From assembly GCF_035762905.1 (NCBI RefSeq), contig NZ_DASUCC010000067.1, positions 1 through 64,000 of the forward strand: a stretch of 64,000 nucleotides of DNA, given 5' to 3'. The notes beneath the pieces are model-generated. The model was not told the origin of the DNA. It saw nothing but the letters and a program-made list of their open reading frames with translations, and ran no database searches. Of this stretch, positions 1-9,200 are shown in pieces. The first letter of the stretch is position 1, and each line of letters begins with the position of its first letter. The DNA is from DASYTH01 sp035762905. Its GTDB lineage: Bacteria; Actinomycetota; Actinomycetes; Mycobacteriales; Pseudonocardiaceae. A program made the translations under genes and the position numbers.

Positions 1-26
1 ACGGCGGCGGCATGCTGCGCGACTGA
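1..26 (+). CDS. Possible 3' end of an unseen plus-strand gene
   Basis: The first bases read in frame 3 as GGGMLRD followed by TGA at 24-26. Only eight codons are inside the window, so neither the gene nor its family can be recognised. If real, it would converge on the dehydratase gene, whose stop lies 8 bases further on. A chance open frame at the edge is equally possible. Confidence 0.3.
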
Positions 27-33
27 GCCGGCG

Positions 34-1749
34 TCAGTGCGATTCGCGGGCGACCTCCGAACCGCTGCGGCCGACGAGGAAGTCCAGGTCCGCGCCGGTA
101 TGGGCTTGCCCCACGTGGTCGATGTAGAGCCGTTCCCAGCCTCGATGCGGGTCGGCGAACCCGGCCAGGGTCGCTTCGTTCGGTGTCCGCTGCGCGAGTT
201 CCTCGTCGGGGACCTCGACATCGATCCGGCGGCTGGCGATGTCGAGGCTGATGACATCGCCAGTACGGACGAGGGCGAGCGGGCCGCCGGCGGCCGCCTC
301 GGGGCTGACGTGCAGGACGACGGTGCCGTAGGCGGTGCCGCTCATCCGGCCGTCGCAGACCCGGACCATGTCGCGCACGCCGGCCCGGAGCAGCTTGGTC
401 GGCAGCGGCAGGTTGGACACCTCGGGCATGCCGGGGTAACCGCGCGGGCCGCAACCGCGCAGCACCAGCACGGAGTCGGCGGCCACGTCGAGAGCGGGGT
501 CGTCGATGCGGGCGCGCAGGTCCTCGATCGAGTCGAACACGACGGCCCGGCCGCGGTGGTTGAGCAGGTGCGGCGAGGCGGCGGCCGGTTTGATGATCGC
601 CCCGTTCGGGGCCAGGTTGCCGCGCAGCACGGCGATCCCGGCGTGCGGGCGCAGCGGGTCGTCCCGGCTCCGGATCACCTCGCGGTCCCAGATCCGCGCG
701 GTGTCGAGCGTCTCGACCAGCGGCCGGCCGGCGACCGTCAGCGCCTCGGGGTCCAGCAGGTCGATCACCTCACGCAGCACGGCGGCCAGCCCGCCGGCCC
801 GGTGCAGGTCCTCCATCAGGTGCCGGCCGGCCGGCTGCAGGTCGACCAACAGCGGGACGGCCGAGCCGATCCGGTCGAAGTCGTCCAGGGTCAGCGGCAC
901 GCCCAGCCGGCCGGCGATGGCCAACAAGTGAACAACCGCATTGGTGGATCCGCCTATTGCTGCCAAGGCGACAATAGAATTGTTGAACGATCCTCTTGTG
1001 AACAATCCTCTCGGTCTACGATCCTGCGCCACCATCTCCACCACCAGCCGACCGGACTCGTGCGCCTGAGCGAGCAGCCGGCTGTCCGCCGCCGGCAGCC
1101 CGGCGGTGCCCGGCAGGGTCGTGCCAAGCGCCTCGGCCAGCAGGCCCATGGTCGAGGCGGTGCCCATCGTGTTGCAGTGGCCCCGGCTGCGGATCATCGA
1201 CGACTCCGAGGCCAGGAAGTCGTCCCGGGACAGGGTGCCGGCGCGGACCTCCTCGCTCAGCCGCCAGACATCGGTGCCGCAGCCAAGCGGTACGCCGCGG
1301 AAGGTGCCGGTCAGCATCGGGCCGCCGGGCACCACCACGGCCGGCAGGTCCACCGACGCGGCCGCCATGAGCAGTGCCGGGATCGTCTTGTCGCAGCCGC
1401 CGAGCAGCACCACGCCGTCGATCGGGTTGCCGCGCAGCATTTCCTCGGTGGCCATCGCGGCCATGTTCCGCCACAGCATCGCGGTCGGCCGCAGTTGCGT
1501 CTCGCCGAGCGAGACCACCGGCAGGTTGAGCGGCACGCCGCCGGCCTCCCACACCCCCCGCTTCACGTGCTCGGCCACCTCGTCCAGGTGACTGTTGCAC
1601 GGCGTGAGATCCGAGGCGGTGTTGGCGATGGCGATCTGGGGTCGTCCGTCGAACGCGGAGCCGGGCAGCCCACGCCGCATCCAGGCCCGATGGATGTAGG
1701 CGTCCCGGCCGCGGCCCGCATACCAGGCGGAGCTACGCAGGGGGCTCAT
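34..1749 (-). CDS. IlvD/EDD-family dehydratase, sugar-acid type
   Basis: This 571-residue protein belongs to the IlvD/EDD family of Fe-S dehydratases, which remove water from 2,3-dihydroxy acids to give 2-keto acids. Candidate cluster cysteines sit in TPCNSH (about residue 51), GGCDKT and RGHCNTMGTAST. The CNTMGTAST form is typical of sugar-acid dehydratases (arabinonate, xylonate, gluconate types) rather than of valine-pathway IlvD; that distinction is from family memory. The frame stays open to 1905, but the ATG at 1749 is chosen because the protein then begins MSPLRSSAWYAGRG, close to the family N terminus, and because a short ORF stops exactly at this ATG. The divergent alcohol dehydrogenase suggests an oxidative sugar pathway. 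The sugar cannot be told from sequence. Confidence 0.85.
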   Translation of the reverse strand: MSPLRSSAWYAGRGRDAYIHRAWMRRGLPGSAFDGRPQIAIANTASDLTPCNSHLDEVAEHVKRGVWEAGGVPLNLPVVSLGETQLRPTAMLWRNMAAMATEEMLRGNPIDGVVLLGGCDKTIPALLMAAASVDLPAVVVPGGPMLTGTFRGVPLGCGTDVWRLSEEVRAGTLSRDDFLASESSMIRSRGHCNTMGTASTMGLLAEALGTTLPGTAGLPAADSRLLAQAHESGRLVVEMVAQDRRPRGLFTRGSFNNSIVALAAIGGSTNAVVHLLAIAGRLGVPLTLDDFDRIGSAVPLLVDLQPAGRHLMEDLHRAGGLAAVLREVIDLLDPEALTVAGRPLVETLDTARIWDREVIRSRDDPLRPHAGIAVLRGNLAPNGAIIKPAAASPHLLNHRGRAVVFDSIEDLRARIDDPALDVAADSVLVLRGCGPRGYPGMPEVSNLPLPTKLLRAGVRDMVRVCDGRMSGTAYGTVVLHVSPEAAAGGPLALVRTGDVISLDIASRRIDVEVPDEELAQRTPNEATLAGFADPHRGWERLYIDHVGQAHTGADLDFLVGRSGSEVARESH

Positions 1750-1772
1750 GATTCGCTCGCAAGCTCGCTCAT
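1746..1772 (-). CDS. Short upstream ORF (MSELASES) overlapping the dehydratase start
   Basis: On the minus strand an ATG at 1772 opens an eight-codon frame reading MSELASES. Its TGA (1748-1746) overlaps the dehydratase ATG (1749-1747) as ATGA. Such an arrangement could couple translation of the dehydratase to a leader peptide. I recall near-identical GAGCGAGC-rich strings next to genes in other actinomycetes, so it may instead be a dispersed repeat that happens to be readable. It is too short for protein-level support. Confidence 0.4.
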   Translation of the reverse strand: MSELASES

Positions 1773-1789
1773 CGGTGGACGATATCCAG

Positions 1790-2803
1790 GTGCGCGCTTT
1801 CGTCATCACCGGTCCGGGCCGGGCCGAGGTGCAGGACGTCCCGCCGCCGCGGCCCGGGCGGGGCGAGGTGGTCGTCGAGGTGGACCGGGCCGGGGTGTGC
1901 GGCACCGACGCCGAGATCTACTCCGGCGCGATGTCCTACCTGGACAGTGGTCAGGCGGCGTACCCGATCCGGATCGGACACGAGTGGTGCGGCGTGGTTG
2001 CCGAGACCGGCCCCGGGGTCGACCGGGCCTGGCTGGGCCGCCGGGTCACCGGGGACACCATGCTCGGCTGCGGGAACTGCGACCGGTGCACGGCCGGGCG
2101 GCAGCACCTGTGTGCCGACCGGTACGAGATCGGCCTGCGCAACGGCTGGCCGGGAGCGCTGGCCGAGCGGCTGCCGGTGCCGGTCACCGCGCTGCACCCG
2201 CTGCCCGAGCCGGTCGACCCGGTGCTCGGCGCGCTGGTCGAACCGGGCGGCGTTGCGCTGCGCTCGGTGCTCGGCGCCGGCCTGTCCCCCGGTGAGCGGC
2301 TGCTGGTGTTCGGTCCCGGCACGATCGGCCTGCTGGTCGGGCAGATCGCCGTCGCGCGCGGTGTCGAGGTGCACCTGCTCGGCCGGTACGAGCCGTCGCT
2401 GACGTTCGCAAGGTCGATCGGCTTCGCCCACGTCTGGACCGCGCAGACGCTGCCGGACCTGCGGTTCGACGCGGTGGTGGACGCCTCCAACGCGGCCGAG
2501 AACCCGGCCCGGGCGGTCGAGGTGGTCGAACCGGGCCGCCGGGTCGTCTACGTCGGCCTGTCCGGCGAGCCCAGCCTGATCGACAGCCGGGTGGTGGCCC
2601 TCAAGGACGTGACCGTGGTCGGCGTGCTGAGCGCATCGGGCGGGCTGGCCGGGACCATCGAGCTGTACGCGTCCGGAGCGGTGGACCCGCGGCCGCTGGT
2701 GGCCGCGACGGTCGGGCTGGCCGAGGCGGCCGGGGCGCTGGCCGGCGAGCGGCCGGCGGCCTGGGGCGCCGCTCCCAAGATCCACATCGATCCGCGGCGC
2801 TGA
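1790..2803 (+). CDS. Zinc-dependent medium-chain alcohol/sugar dehydrogenase
   Basis: A 337-residue member of the zinc medium-chain dehydrogenase family (threonine/sorbitol dehydrogenase-like), which oxidises an alcohol or sugar with NAD(P). The catalytic-zinc motifs CGTDAE and GHEWCG lie near the N terminus and the structural-zinc cysteines are in GCGNCDRCTAGRQHLC. A nucleotide-binding glycine motif follows around FGPGTIGLLVG. The frame opens at an ATG at 1748, but the GTG at 1790 is preferred: it is preceded by GGTGGA at 1774-1779 and removes 14 residues that only read through the neighbour's leader. It is divergent from the dehydratase with about 40 bases between starts, so the two are probably co-regulated. 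Substrate unknown. Confidence 0.85.
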   Translation: MRAFVITGPGRAEVQDVPPPRPGRGEVVVEVDRAGVCGTDAEIYSGAMSYLDSGQAAYPIRIGHEWCGVVAETGPGVDRAWLGRRVTGDTMLGCGNCDRCTAGRQHLCADRYEIGLRNGWPGALAERLPVPVTALHPLPEPVDPVLGALVEPGGVALRSVLGAGLSPGERLLVFGPGTIGLLVGQIAVARGVEVHLLGRYEPSLTFARSIGFAHVWTAQTLPDLRFDAVVDASNAAENPARAVEVVEPGRRVVYVGLSGEPSLIDSRVVALKDVTVVGVLSASGGLAGTIELYASGAVDPRPLVAATVGLAEAAGALAGERPAAWGAAPKIHIDPRR

Positions 2804-2807
2804 GCGG

Positions 2808-3506
2808 TCAGATCCAGCCGGCCTCGACCGCGATGCGGACGGCGTCGGCCCGGTTCCGCGCCCGGACCTTGGCCAGCACGCTGGACAGGTGGTTGCGCAC
2901 CGTGCCCGGGGACAGGAACAGCTTGCGGGCGATCTCCGAGCCGGTGGCGCCCTCCGCGGTCAGCCGCAGCACGTCCATCTCCCGGCGGGACAGCGGGTTG
3001 GCCATCAGGGTGAGCGCCGCCTTGGCCAGTTGGGCGTCCACCACCAGCTCGCCCCGCGCCGTGCCGCGGATCGCCTCGAGCAGCCTGGTGGCGGGGGCGT
3101 GACGATCCACAGCGCCACGCACCCCGGCCAGCAGCAGCTGACGCACCGGTCCGGCCGGCCGGACCGCCGCGAGCGCGACGACCGGACAGGCCGGTACCCG
3201 GGACCTGATCTGCCCGACCAGCTCAAGGGCCCGGGTGGGCGGATGGTCGATGTCCACGACCACCACATCCGGCCGCATTCCGAGAATGCTCGGCAACACG
3301 TCCCGATCGGTTGCCGCCACCACACCCGCGACGTCCAGGTCACGCTCTCCGGACAGCAGGCTGACGAGCGCGGCTCCCATCAACCCCAGGTCCGCGACGA
3401 GCAGGACCTTGATCCGTTGCGGGACCGCTTCCCCGGCGTGCCACCCGGCCATTCGGGTGACGACACCGGACACGCGTCGCGACGACGGCACCGAAACCGC
3501 GACCAT
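2808..3506 (-). CDS. LuxR/NarL-type regulator with atypical receiver
   Basis: A 232-residue regulator with an N-terminal receiver-like domain (about residues 32-150) and a C-terminal LuxR helix-turn-helix (LSRREMDVLRLTAEGATGSEIARKLFLSPGTVRNHLSSVLAK). Receiver conservation is incomplete. The usual acidic pair after the first strand reads VLLVADL, so one acid is missing. The conserved lysine of the KDAP loop appears as arginine in DRHAP. The aspartate in VVVVDIDHPP can still be the phosphorylation site. No sensor kinase is adjacent. It may respond without classical phosphorylation. A later methionine (residue 19) is an alternative start. Confidence 0.8.
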   Translation of the reverse strand: MVAVSVPSSRRVSGVVTRMAGWHAGEAVPQRIKVLLVADLGLMGAALVSLLSGERDLDVAGVVAATDRDVLPSILGMRPDVVVVDIDHPPTRALELVGQIRSRVPACPVVALAAVRPAGPVRQLLLAGVRGAVDRHAPATRLLEAIRGTARGELVVDAQLAKAALTLMANPLSRREMDVLRLTAEGATGSEIARKLFLSPGTVRNHLSSVLAKVRARNRADAVRIAVEAGWI

Positions 3507-3688
3507 GCTGCCTCTTCTCTGCCGTGCTGGTCAGCCGGATGCTGGTACCCGGCCTGGACGCGCGGCAAACCGCGAAATTCTGCAAACTGCATTTCCACTC
3601 AGCAATTTCACCCGAATGGGTTCAGAGGTCCGATGAATGGCGGACGTCCACCTCGCCGAGGGTGAGCCCGTCCGGCGGTGCGGCGAGC
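3507..3688. other. Intergenic spacer between STAS gene and LuxR regulator
   Basis: This 182-base spacer lies downstream of the STAS gene and upstream of the LuxR-type gene. It is less GC-rich around 3580-3625 than its surroundings, which would suit a promoter for the regulator. No clear -35/-10 pair or strong hairpin could be named. Confidence 0.3.
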
Positions 3689-4060
3689 TCAGCCGCGGTG
3701 CGCGAGGGCCTCGGTGACCGATCGGCGAATCGTGAACAGTCCGAGCGTCCCGGTCACCTGGAGGGGCCGAAGGACGATCTGGCTCTCGGCCACCAGCTGC
3801 AGCGCCACGTCCTGATCTTCGGCCGACTCGGCGGCGCGGACCAGGGTGGCCAGCCCGGCCGAGCCGAAGAAGGTCACCTCGGTCAGGTCGAGCACCAGAT
3901 GGGCCTGGGGATGATCGGTGAGCTGCTTGACGATGTGGCTGTCCACCACCGGCGCGGTGAACAGGTCCAACTCGCCGGCGACGTGCAGAACCGCGGTGCG
4001 GTCGGCGGGTCGGGTGACCCGAACCGACAAGCGGTCGGGCGGCTGAATCGATTCGCTCAC
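3689..4060 (-). CDS. STAS-domain anti-sigma factor antagonist
   Basis: A 123-residue single-domain STAS protein of the SpoIIAA/RsbV family. These proteins bind an anti-sigma kinase and release its sigma factor when unphosphorylated. The signature DLTEVTFFGSAGLATL holds the likely phosphorylated serine (about Ser67). It lies 110 bases downstream of the PP2C-type phosphatase gene on the same strand, which gives a plausible phosphatase-substrate pair. No sigma factor gene is adjacent, so the target is elsewhere in the genome. Confidence 0.85.
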   Translation of the reverse strand: MSESIQPPDRLSVRVTRPADRTAVLHVAGELDLFTAPVVDSHIVKQLTDHPQAHLVLDLTEVTFFGSAGLATLVRAAESAEDQDVALQLVAESQIVLRPLQVTGTLGLFTIRRSVTEALAHRG

Positions 4061-4170
4061 CGCGCCTCCAGGGGTCGAGCACCTCCCGGCTGTGGACTCA
4101 ACCGCGGCTACCGAAGCACTCTAAGGCACCGTTTCGCGCGAACCGCGCGGCGCGTGACAACGGATCCGAA

Positions 4171-6171
4171 TCAATGCCGTGGAGCGCGCACGACCATGAT
4201 CACGATGTCGTCCTGCTGGGGCTCGGTGGAGAACACGTTGATGATCTGGCGGAGTCCGGCGACCAGGACCTTCGCCGAGGAAGCGGGGATCGCGGCGACG
4301 GCCTCGACCAGCCGCTCCGGACCGAACTGCTCCTGGGCCCGGCGCCGCTCGGTGACTCCGTCGGTGTAGAAGACCAGGGACTCGCCGGGATCCAGGTGAT
4401 GCCGGGTGGCGTGCACGCGGAACCGGGAGACCAGGCCGAGTGCGTTGCCATGCTGACCGACCGGGGCCACCGTGCCGTCCGCCCGGACCATCAGCGGCTG
4501 ATCGTGGCCGGCAAGCACCAGCTCGACGTCGAGCCCAGCGCCGGCCGGGTCCCGGTTGATGAACGCCGAGGCCATCGTGGCGAACTGATCGGGATCGTGC
4601 GCCTCGAGCATCATGTCGTTGAGCAGCTCGACCGAGCGGACGAGGGAATGTCCCTCGCGCACGAGGACCCGCAGCACGTCGCGCACCAGGCTGGTTCGCG
4701 CGGCGGCCCGAGGTCCCTTGCCGCACACGTCGCCGACCGAGGCGAGCCAGCTCCCGTCGCCGATCTCCAGCACGTCGTAGAAGTCGCCGCCGACGTCGGC
4801 GCCCGCGCTCGCCGGCAGGTAGGCGGCGGCGAACTCCACCTCCGCCCGGGCCGGCAGGGCGCGCGGCAGCAGGGCCTGCTGCAGCGCCTGCGCGGTCGCC
4901 ACCTGGGTGGCGTTGCGCTGGGCGTTGTCGATGGCCTGGGCCGCCCGGCGGGCCAGCTCCGAGATCATCAGGACCTCGTCCGGGTCGTGCTGGCGGTCGG
5001 TGCGCCGGCCCACGCTCACCGTCCCGAGTGCCCGGCCGCGGACCTTCAGCGGCACCGCGATCCCGGCGATCGGCGGGGCGAGACCGGCGGCGTCGCCCGC
5101 GGTCGCGCTGAGCAACCCGCGCAACGTGTCGTGCGGCCGGCCGGCCGCACCGGCCTGGAGCCCGGCGCGCAGCTCGGCCAGGGTGGTCTCGTCGACGTGG
5201 GTGAGCGCCCGCAGCCGCAGCCGGTCGTGCTGGTCGAGCAGGTGCACCGCGCACCAGCGACCGAGCCGGGGCACCATGATCTGCGGCACGATCGCCGCGG
5301 TCAGCTCGACGTCGAGCGACTGGGCCAGCAGCTCGCTGGCCTCGGCCAGGTGGGACAGCCACGACCACTTCTTCCGCTCGGCGTCGCGGGCCCAGTCGGC
5401 CTCGACGGCCAGCGCGATCCGCTGCGCGGACAGCCCGGCGATCTCGGTCATCTCCGCGGTGCGTTCGGCGGTCCGGATCCGCAGCCGGCCACGCAGCGGC
5501 GCGGACAGCGGCAGCTCCACCGCGATCACGTGGCCGTTGCCGGCCGGCGAGCCGTAGCGGGCCAGCTCCCGTTCCCCGGTGCCGTTGTCCACCGACACCG
5601 TCCCGCCGTCGGCCTGCAGCACGTCACCGAGCCGCCGGAGCAGTTCGACGGTGAGCACCGAGGTCGGCAGCGTCGCGACGTGGTTCGCCGGCAGGTGCAG
5701 CAACCACCGCGAGGTCGCCACATCCGGCCAGCGGGTTTGCCGCAGGTCGAGTTCGCCCGAGGGCTTCGGCCCGGTCGCCGCCTCGTCCAGGCGCAGGGTG
5801 AACCAGATCTGGTGGCCCCGCTCGTCGTGCCGGGTCCCCCAGGCGGCGGCCAGAGCGTCGACCATCTGCAGGCCGCGGTTGTGGGTTGCCCGGCGGGGGG
5901 TGGGCGCGGCCCGGTGGATCTCCATCGCCGTGGCCCCCTGGTCGGTGACCGCGATGGTCAGCTCGCCGTCGCCGACGGTGATCTCCAGCTCGAACCCGGT
6001 GCCGGCGTGCAGAACAGCGTTCTCACAGAGTTCACTGGTCAACAGCAACGCGTCGTCGGCGAGGTCGTCCAGGCCGGAGTCGCGCAGCGCCGCCCGGACC
6101 AGCCGGCGGGCTACTCCGGGTGAACCACCCTCGCCCGGAAGTCGGGCACGGTGCACGGACGGCTGATTCAC
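4171..6171 (-). CDS. OsaC-like fusion: anti-sigma-type ATPase, GAF, PP2C phosphatase
   Basis: A 666-residue multidomain regulator. Residues about 20-130 form an RsbW-like HATPase (ELCENAVLHAG as N box, then TDQG and RGLQMV). A middle region of about 270-430 looks like a GAF sensor. The C-terminal third is a SpoIIE/RsbU PP2C phosphatase with the metal-binding aspartates in ADVGGDFYD and VGDVCGKG. The same protein could therefore phosphorylate and dephosphorylate STAS antagonists. The domain set and its position divergent from a HAMP-repeat hybrid kinase resemble OsaC of Streptomyces coelicolor, which modulates the osmotic-stress response. The start is a GTG at 6171. No transmembrane segment is seen. 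Confidence 0.85.
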   Translation of the reverse strand: MNQPSVHRARLPGEGGSPGVARRLVRAALRDSGLDDLADDALLLTSELCENAVLHAGTGFELEITVGDGELTIAVTDQGATAMEIHRAAPTPRRATHNRGLQMVDALAAAWGTRHDERGHQIWFTLRLDEAATGPKPSGELDLRQTRWPDVATSRWLLHLPANHVATLPTSVLTVELLRRLGDVLQADGGTVSVDNGTGERELARYGSPAGNGHVIAVELPLSAPLRGRLRIRTAERTAEMTEIAGLSAQRIALAVEADWARDAERKKWSWLSHLAEASELLAQSLDVELTAAIVPQIMVPRLGRWCAVHLLDQHDRLRLRALTHVDETTLAELRAGLQAGAAGRPHDTLRGLLSATAGDAAGLAPPIAGIAVPLKVRGRALGTVSVGRRTDRQHDPDEVLMISELARRAAQAIDNAQRNATQVATAQALQQALLPRALPARAEVEFAAAYLPASAGADVGGDFYDVLEIGDGSWLASVGDVCGKGPRAAARTSLVRDVLRVLVREGHSLVRSVELLNDMMLEAHDPDQFATMASAFINRDPAGAGLDVELVLAGHDQPLMVRADGTVAPVGQHGNALGLVSRFRVHATRHHLDPGESLVFYTDGVTERRRAQEQFGPERLVEAVAAIPASSAKVLVAGLRQIINVFSTEPQQDDIVIMVVRAPRH

Positions 6172-6276
6172 GATCGCAGTTTGCCGTGTGCCGGATTAGT
6201 CTGCACCACCCCTAGCGCTCGTAGACTTTCCGGCGGCGGGATGGAGCGGATCCTGCCGCGATGACAGGAGGCCCGC

Positions 6277-9200
6277 ATGGTGACCGCCCGACCGACGAAG
6301 ACTTCGGCGCAGTCGCCGGCCTCCGGAGCGGATGACCAGGTCGATGACCTGCTGCACGAACTGCTCGACGCGATGACCAAGGTTCGCCGGGGAACGCTCG
6401 ACGTCCGGCTGGCCCGGCGCAGCGACCTGGCCGGGCAGGTGGTCGACGGTTTCAACGCGCTCGTCGACCTGCAGGAACGCCGCAACCGCGACCTGTTGCG
6501 GATCAGCCGGGTGGTCGGCCGCGAGGGCCGGATGCTCGAGCGGCTGGACGAGGAGGAGTTCGACGGCGCCTGGGCCACCGGAGCCGCTGCGATCAACTCG
6601 CTGATCGACGACCTGGCCCGGCCCACCTCGGAGATCGCCCGCGTCATCGCGGCGGTGGCCGAGGGTGACCTGTCCCAGCACATGGCGCTGGAGATCGAGG
6701 GCCGGCCGCTGCGCGGTGAGTTCAACCGGATCGGCCGGACCGTGAACACCATGGTCGACCAGCTTTCCAGCTTCGCCGACGAGGTCACCCGGGTGGCCCG
6801 CGAGGTGGGCACGGAGGGACGGCTGGGTGGCCAGGCGGACGTGCGCGGGGTGTCCGGCACCTGGCGGGCGCTGACCGACTCGGTGAACACGATGGCATCC
6901 AACCTCACCAACCAGGTCCGGTCGATCTCCCTCACCGCGACCGCGATCGCCGAGGGCGATCTGTCCCGGAAGATCACCGTGAGCGCGCGCGGCGAGATCG
7001 CCGAGCTGGCCGAGACGATCAACTCGCTCACCGACACCCTGCGGGTGTTCGCCGACGAGGTCACCCGGGTGGCCCGCGAGGTGGGCACCGAGGGACGGCT
7101 TGGCGGCCAGGCCCAGGTGCCCAACGTGGCCGGCACCTGGAAGGCGTTGACCGAAGCGGTGAACCAGCTCGCGGCCAACCTGACCGACCAGGTCCGCAAC
7201 ATCGCCCAGGTCACCACCGCGGTGGCCAAGGGCGACCTGTCCCAGAAGATCACCGTCGACGCCCGGGGCGAGATCGTGGCGCTGAAGGACACCGTGAACA
7301 CGATGGTGGACCAGCTGTCCAGCTTCGCCGACGAGGTCACCCGGGTCGCCCGCGAGGTCGGCACCGAGGGCCGGCTGGGCGGCCAGGCCCAGGTCGAGGG
7401 CGTGTCCGGCACCTGGCGCGACCTCACCGAGAGCGTCAACCGCCTGGCGGCCAACCTGACCGGCCAGGTCCGCAACATCGCCCAGGTCACCACCGCGGTG
7501 GCCAAGGGCGACCTGTCCCAGAAGATCACCGTCGACGCCCAGGGCGAGATCCTCGCGCTGAAGAGCACCGTCAACACCATGGTCGACCAGCTCTCCAGCT
7601 TCGCCGACGAAGTCACCCGGGTCGCCCGCGAGGTCGGCACCGAAGGCAAACTCGGCGGCCAGGCCCAGGTGAAGGGCGTCGCCGGAACCTGGCGCGACCT
7701 CACCGACAACGTCAACTACATGGCGTCCAACCTGACCAGCCAGGTCCGCAACATCGCCCAGGTGGCCACCGCCGTCGCCGAGGGCGACCTGTCCCAGAAG
7801 ATCACCGTCGACGCCCAGGGCGAGATCCTCGCGCTGAAGAAGACCGTCAACACCATGGTCGACCAGCTCTCCAGCTTCGCCGACGAGGTCACCCGGGTCG
7901 CCCGCGAGGTCGGCACCGAAGGCAAACTCGGCGGCCAGGCCCAGGTGAAGGGCGTCGCCGGAACCTGGCGCGACCTCACCGAGAGCGTGAACCAGCTCGC
8001 CTCGACCCTGACCATCCAGCTGCGCGCGATCGCCGGCGTGTCCACGGCCGTGACCCGGGGCGACCTGACCCAGCAGATCGGCGTGCAGGCCAGCGGCGAG
8101 GTCGCCGAGCTGAAGGACAACATCAACCAGATGATCGTCGCGCTCCGCGAGACCACCAGGGAGAACGCCGACCAGGGTTGGTTGGACTCCAACCTGGCCC
8201 GGATCGGCGGCCTGCTGCAGGGCCAGCGTGATCTCGGCGAGGTCTGCCAGATGATCATGAACGAGGTCGTTCCGCTGGTCAACGGTCAGGTCGGCGCGTT
8301 CTTCCTGGAGGTTCCCGGCAACTTCGACGGGACCGGCGTGTGGCGGCTCTACGGCGGTTACGGGTTGGGCACCGGCGACCAGGGAACCTACGCCCGCGGC
8401 GAGGGCCTGGTCGGCCAGGCCGGCGAGTCCAAGCAGATGATCGTGGTGCGCAACGCCGACGCGAACTTCACGCCGATCCGCTCCGGGGTCGGACAGTTCA
8501 CCCCGGCCGCGGTCGGCGTGCTGCCCGTGCTGTTCGAGGGCGAGACCCTCGGCGTGCTGGAGATCGGCTCCGTATCAGCGTTTTCCGAACTGCACCTCAC
8601 TTTCCTTGAGCGGTTGATGGTCACCATCGGTGTGGCGATCAAGACCATCCAGGCCAACCGGCGCACCGAGGAGCTGCTCGGCCAGTCCCAGCGGCTCGCC
8701 GCGGAGCTGCAGGAACAGTCGGCCGAGCTGCAGCGCACCAACGCCGAGCTGGAGGAGAAGGCCGCGCTGCTGTCCGAGCAGAACCGCAACATCGAGATCA
8801 AGAACCTGGAGATCGAGGCCGCCCGCCGCCGCGTGGAGGAGAACGCCCAACAGCTCGCCCAGGCCAGCCAGTACAAGTCCGAGTTCCTGGCCAACATGAG
8901 CCACGAGCTGCGCACCCCGCTGAACTCGTTGCTGCTGCTGGCCAGGCTGCTCGCCGACAACCCCGAGCAGAACCTGTCCGGGCAGCAGATCGAGTTCGCC
9001 AACACCATTCACAACGCCGGTTCGGACCTGCTGTCGCTGATCGACGACATCCTCGACCTGTCCAAGATCGAAGCCGGCCGGGTCAACATCGAGCTGTCCG
9101 CCGTGGATCTGACCACCGTGGCCGACGACGTCGAGCGGGCCTTCCGAGCCCAGGCCGAGGAGAAGGGCCTGCAGCTGCGGGCCCATTGCGCCGACCAGGT

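Noticed and set aside
1748..1789. N-terminal extension of the alcohol dehydrogenase from the ATG at 1748
   Set aside because: The extra residues are the complement of the dehydratase leader; the GTG at 1790 has a better RBS and matches family length.
37..2295. 752-residue plus-strand open frame opposite the dehydratase
   Set aside because: Its composition is Arg/Gly/Ala/Pro-rich shadow text with no domain, and the opposite strand carries clear dehydratase motifs.
6168..8282. Two long minus-strand open frames with repeated Ser/Thr/Trp peptides
   Set aside because: They are the antisense of the HAMP repeats in the hybrid kinase; the repetition comes from the 276-bp units, not from a repeat protein.
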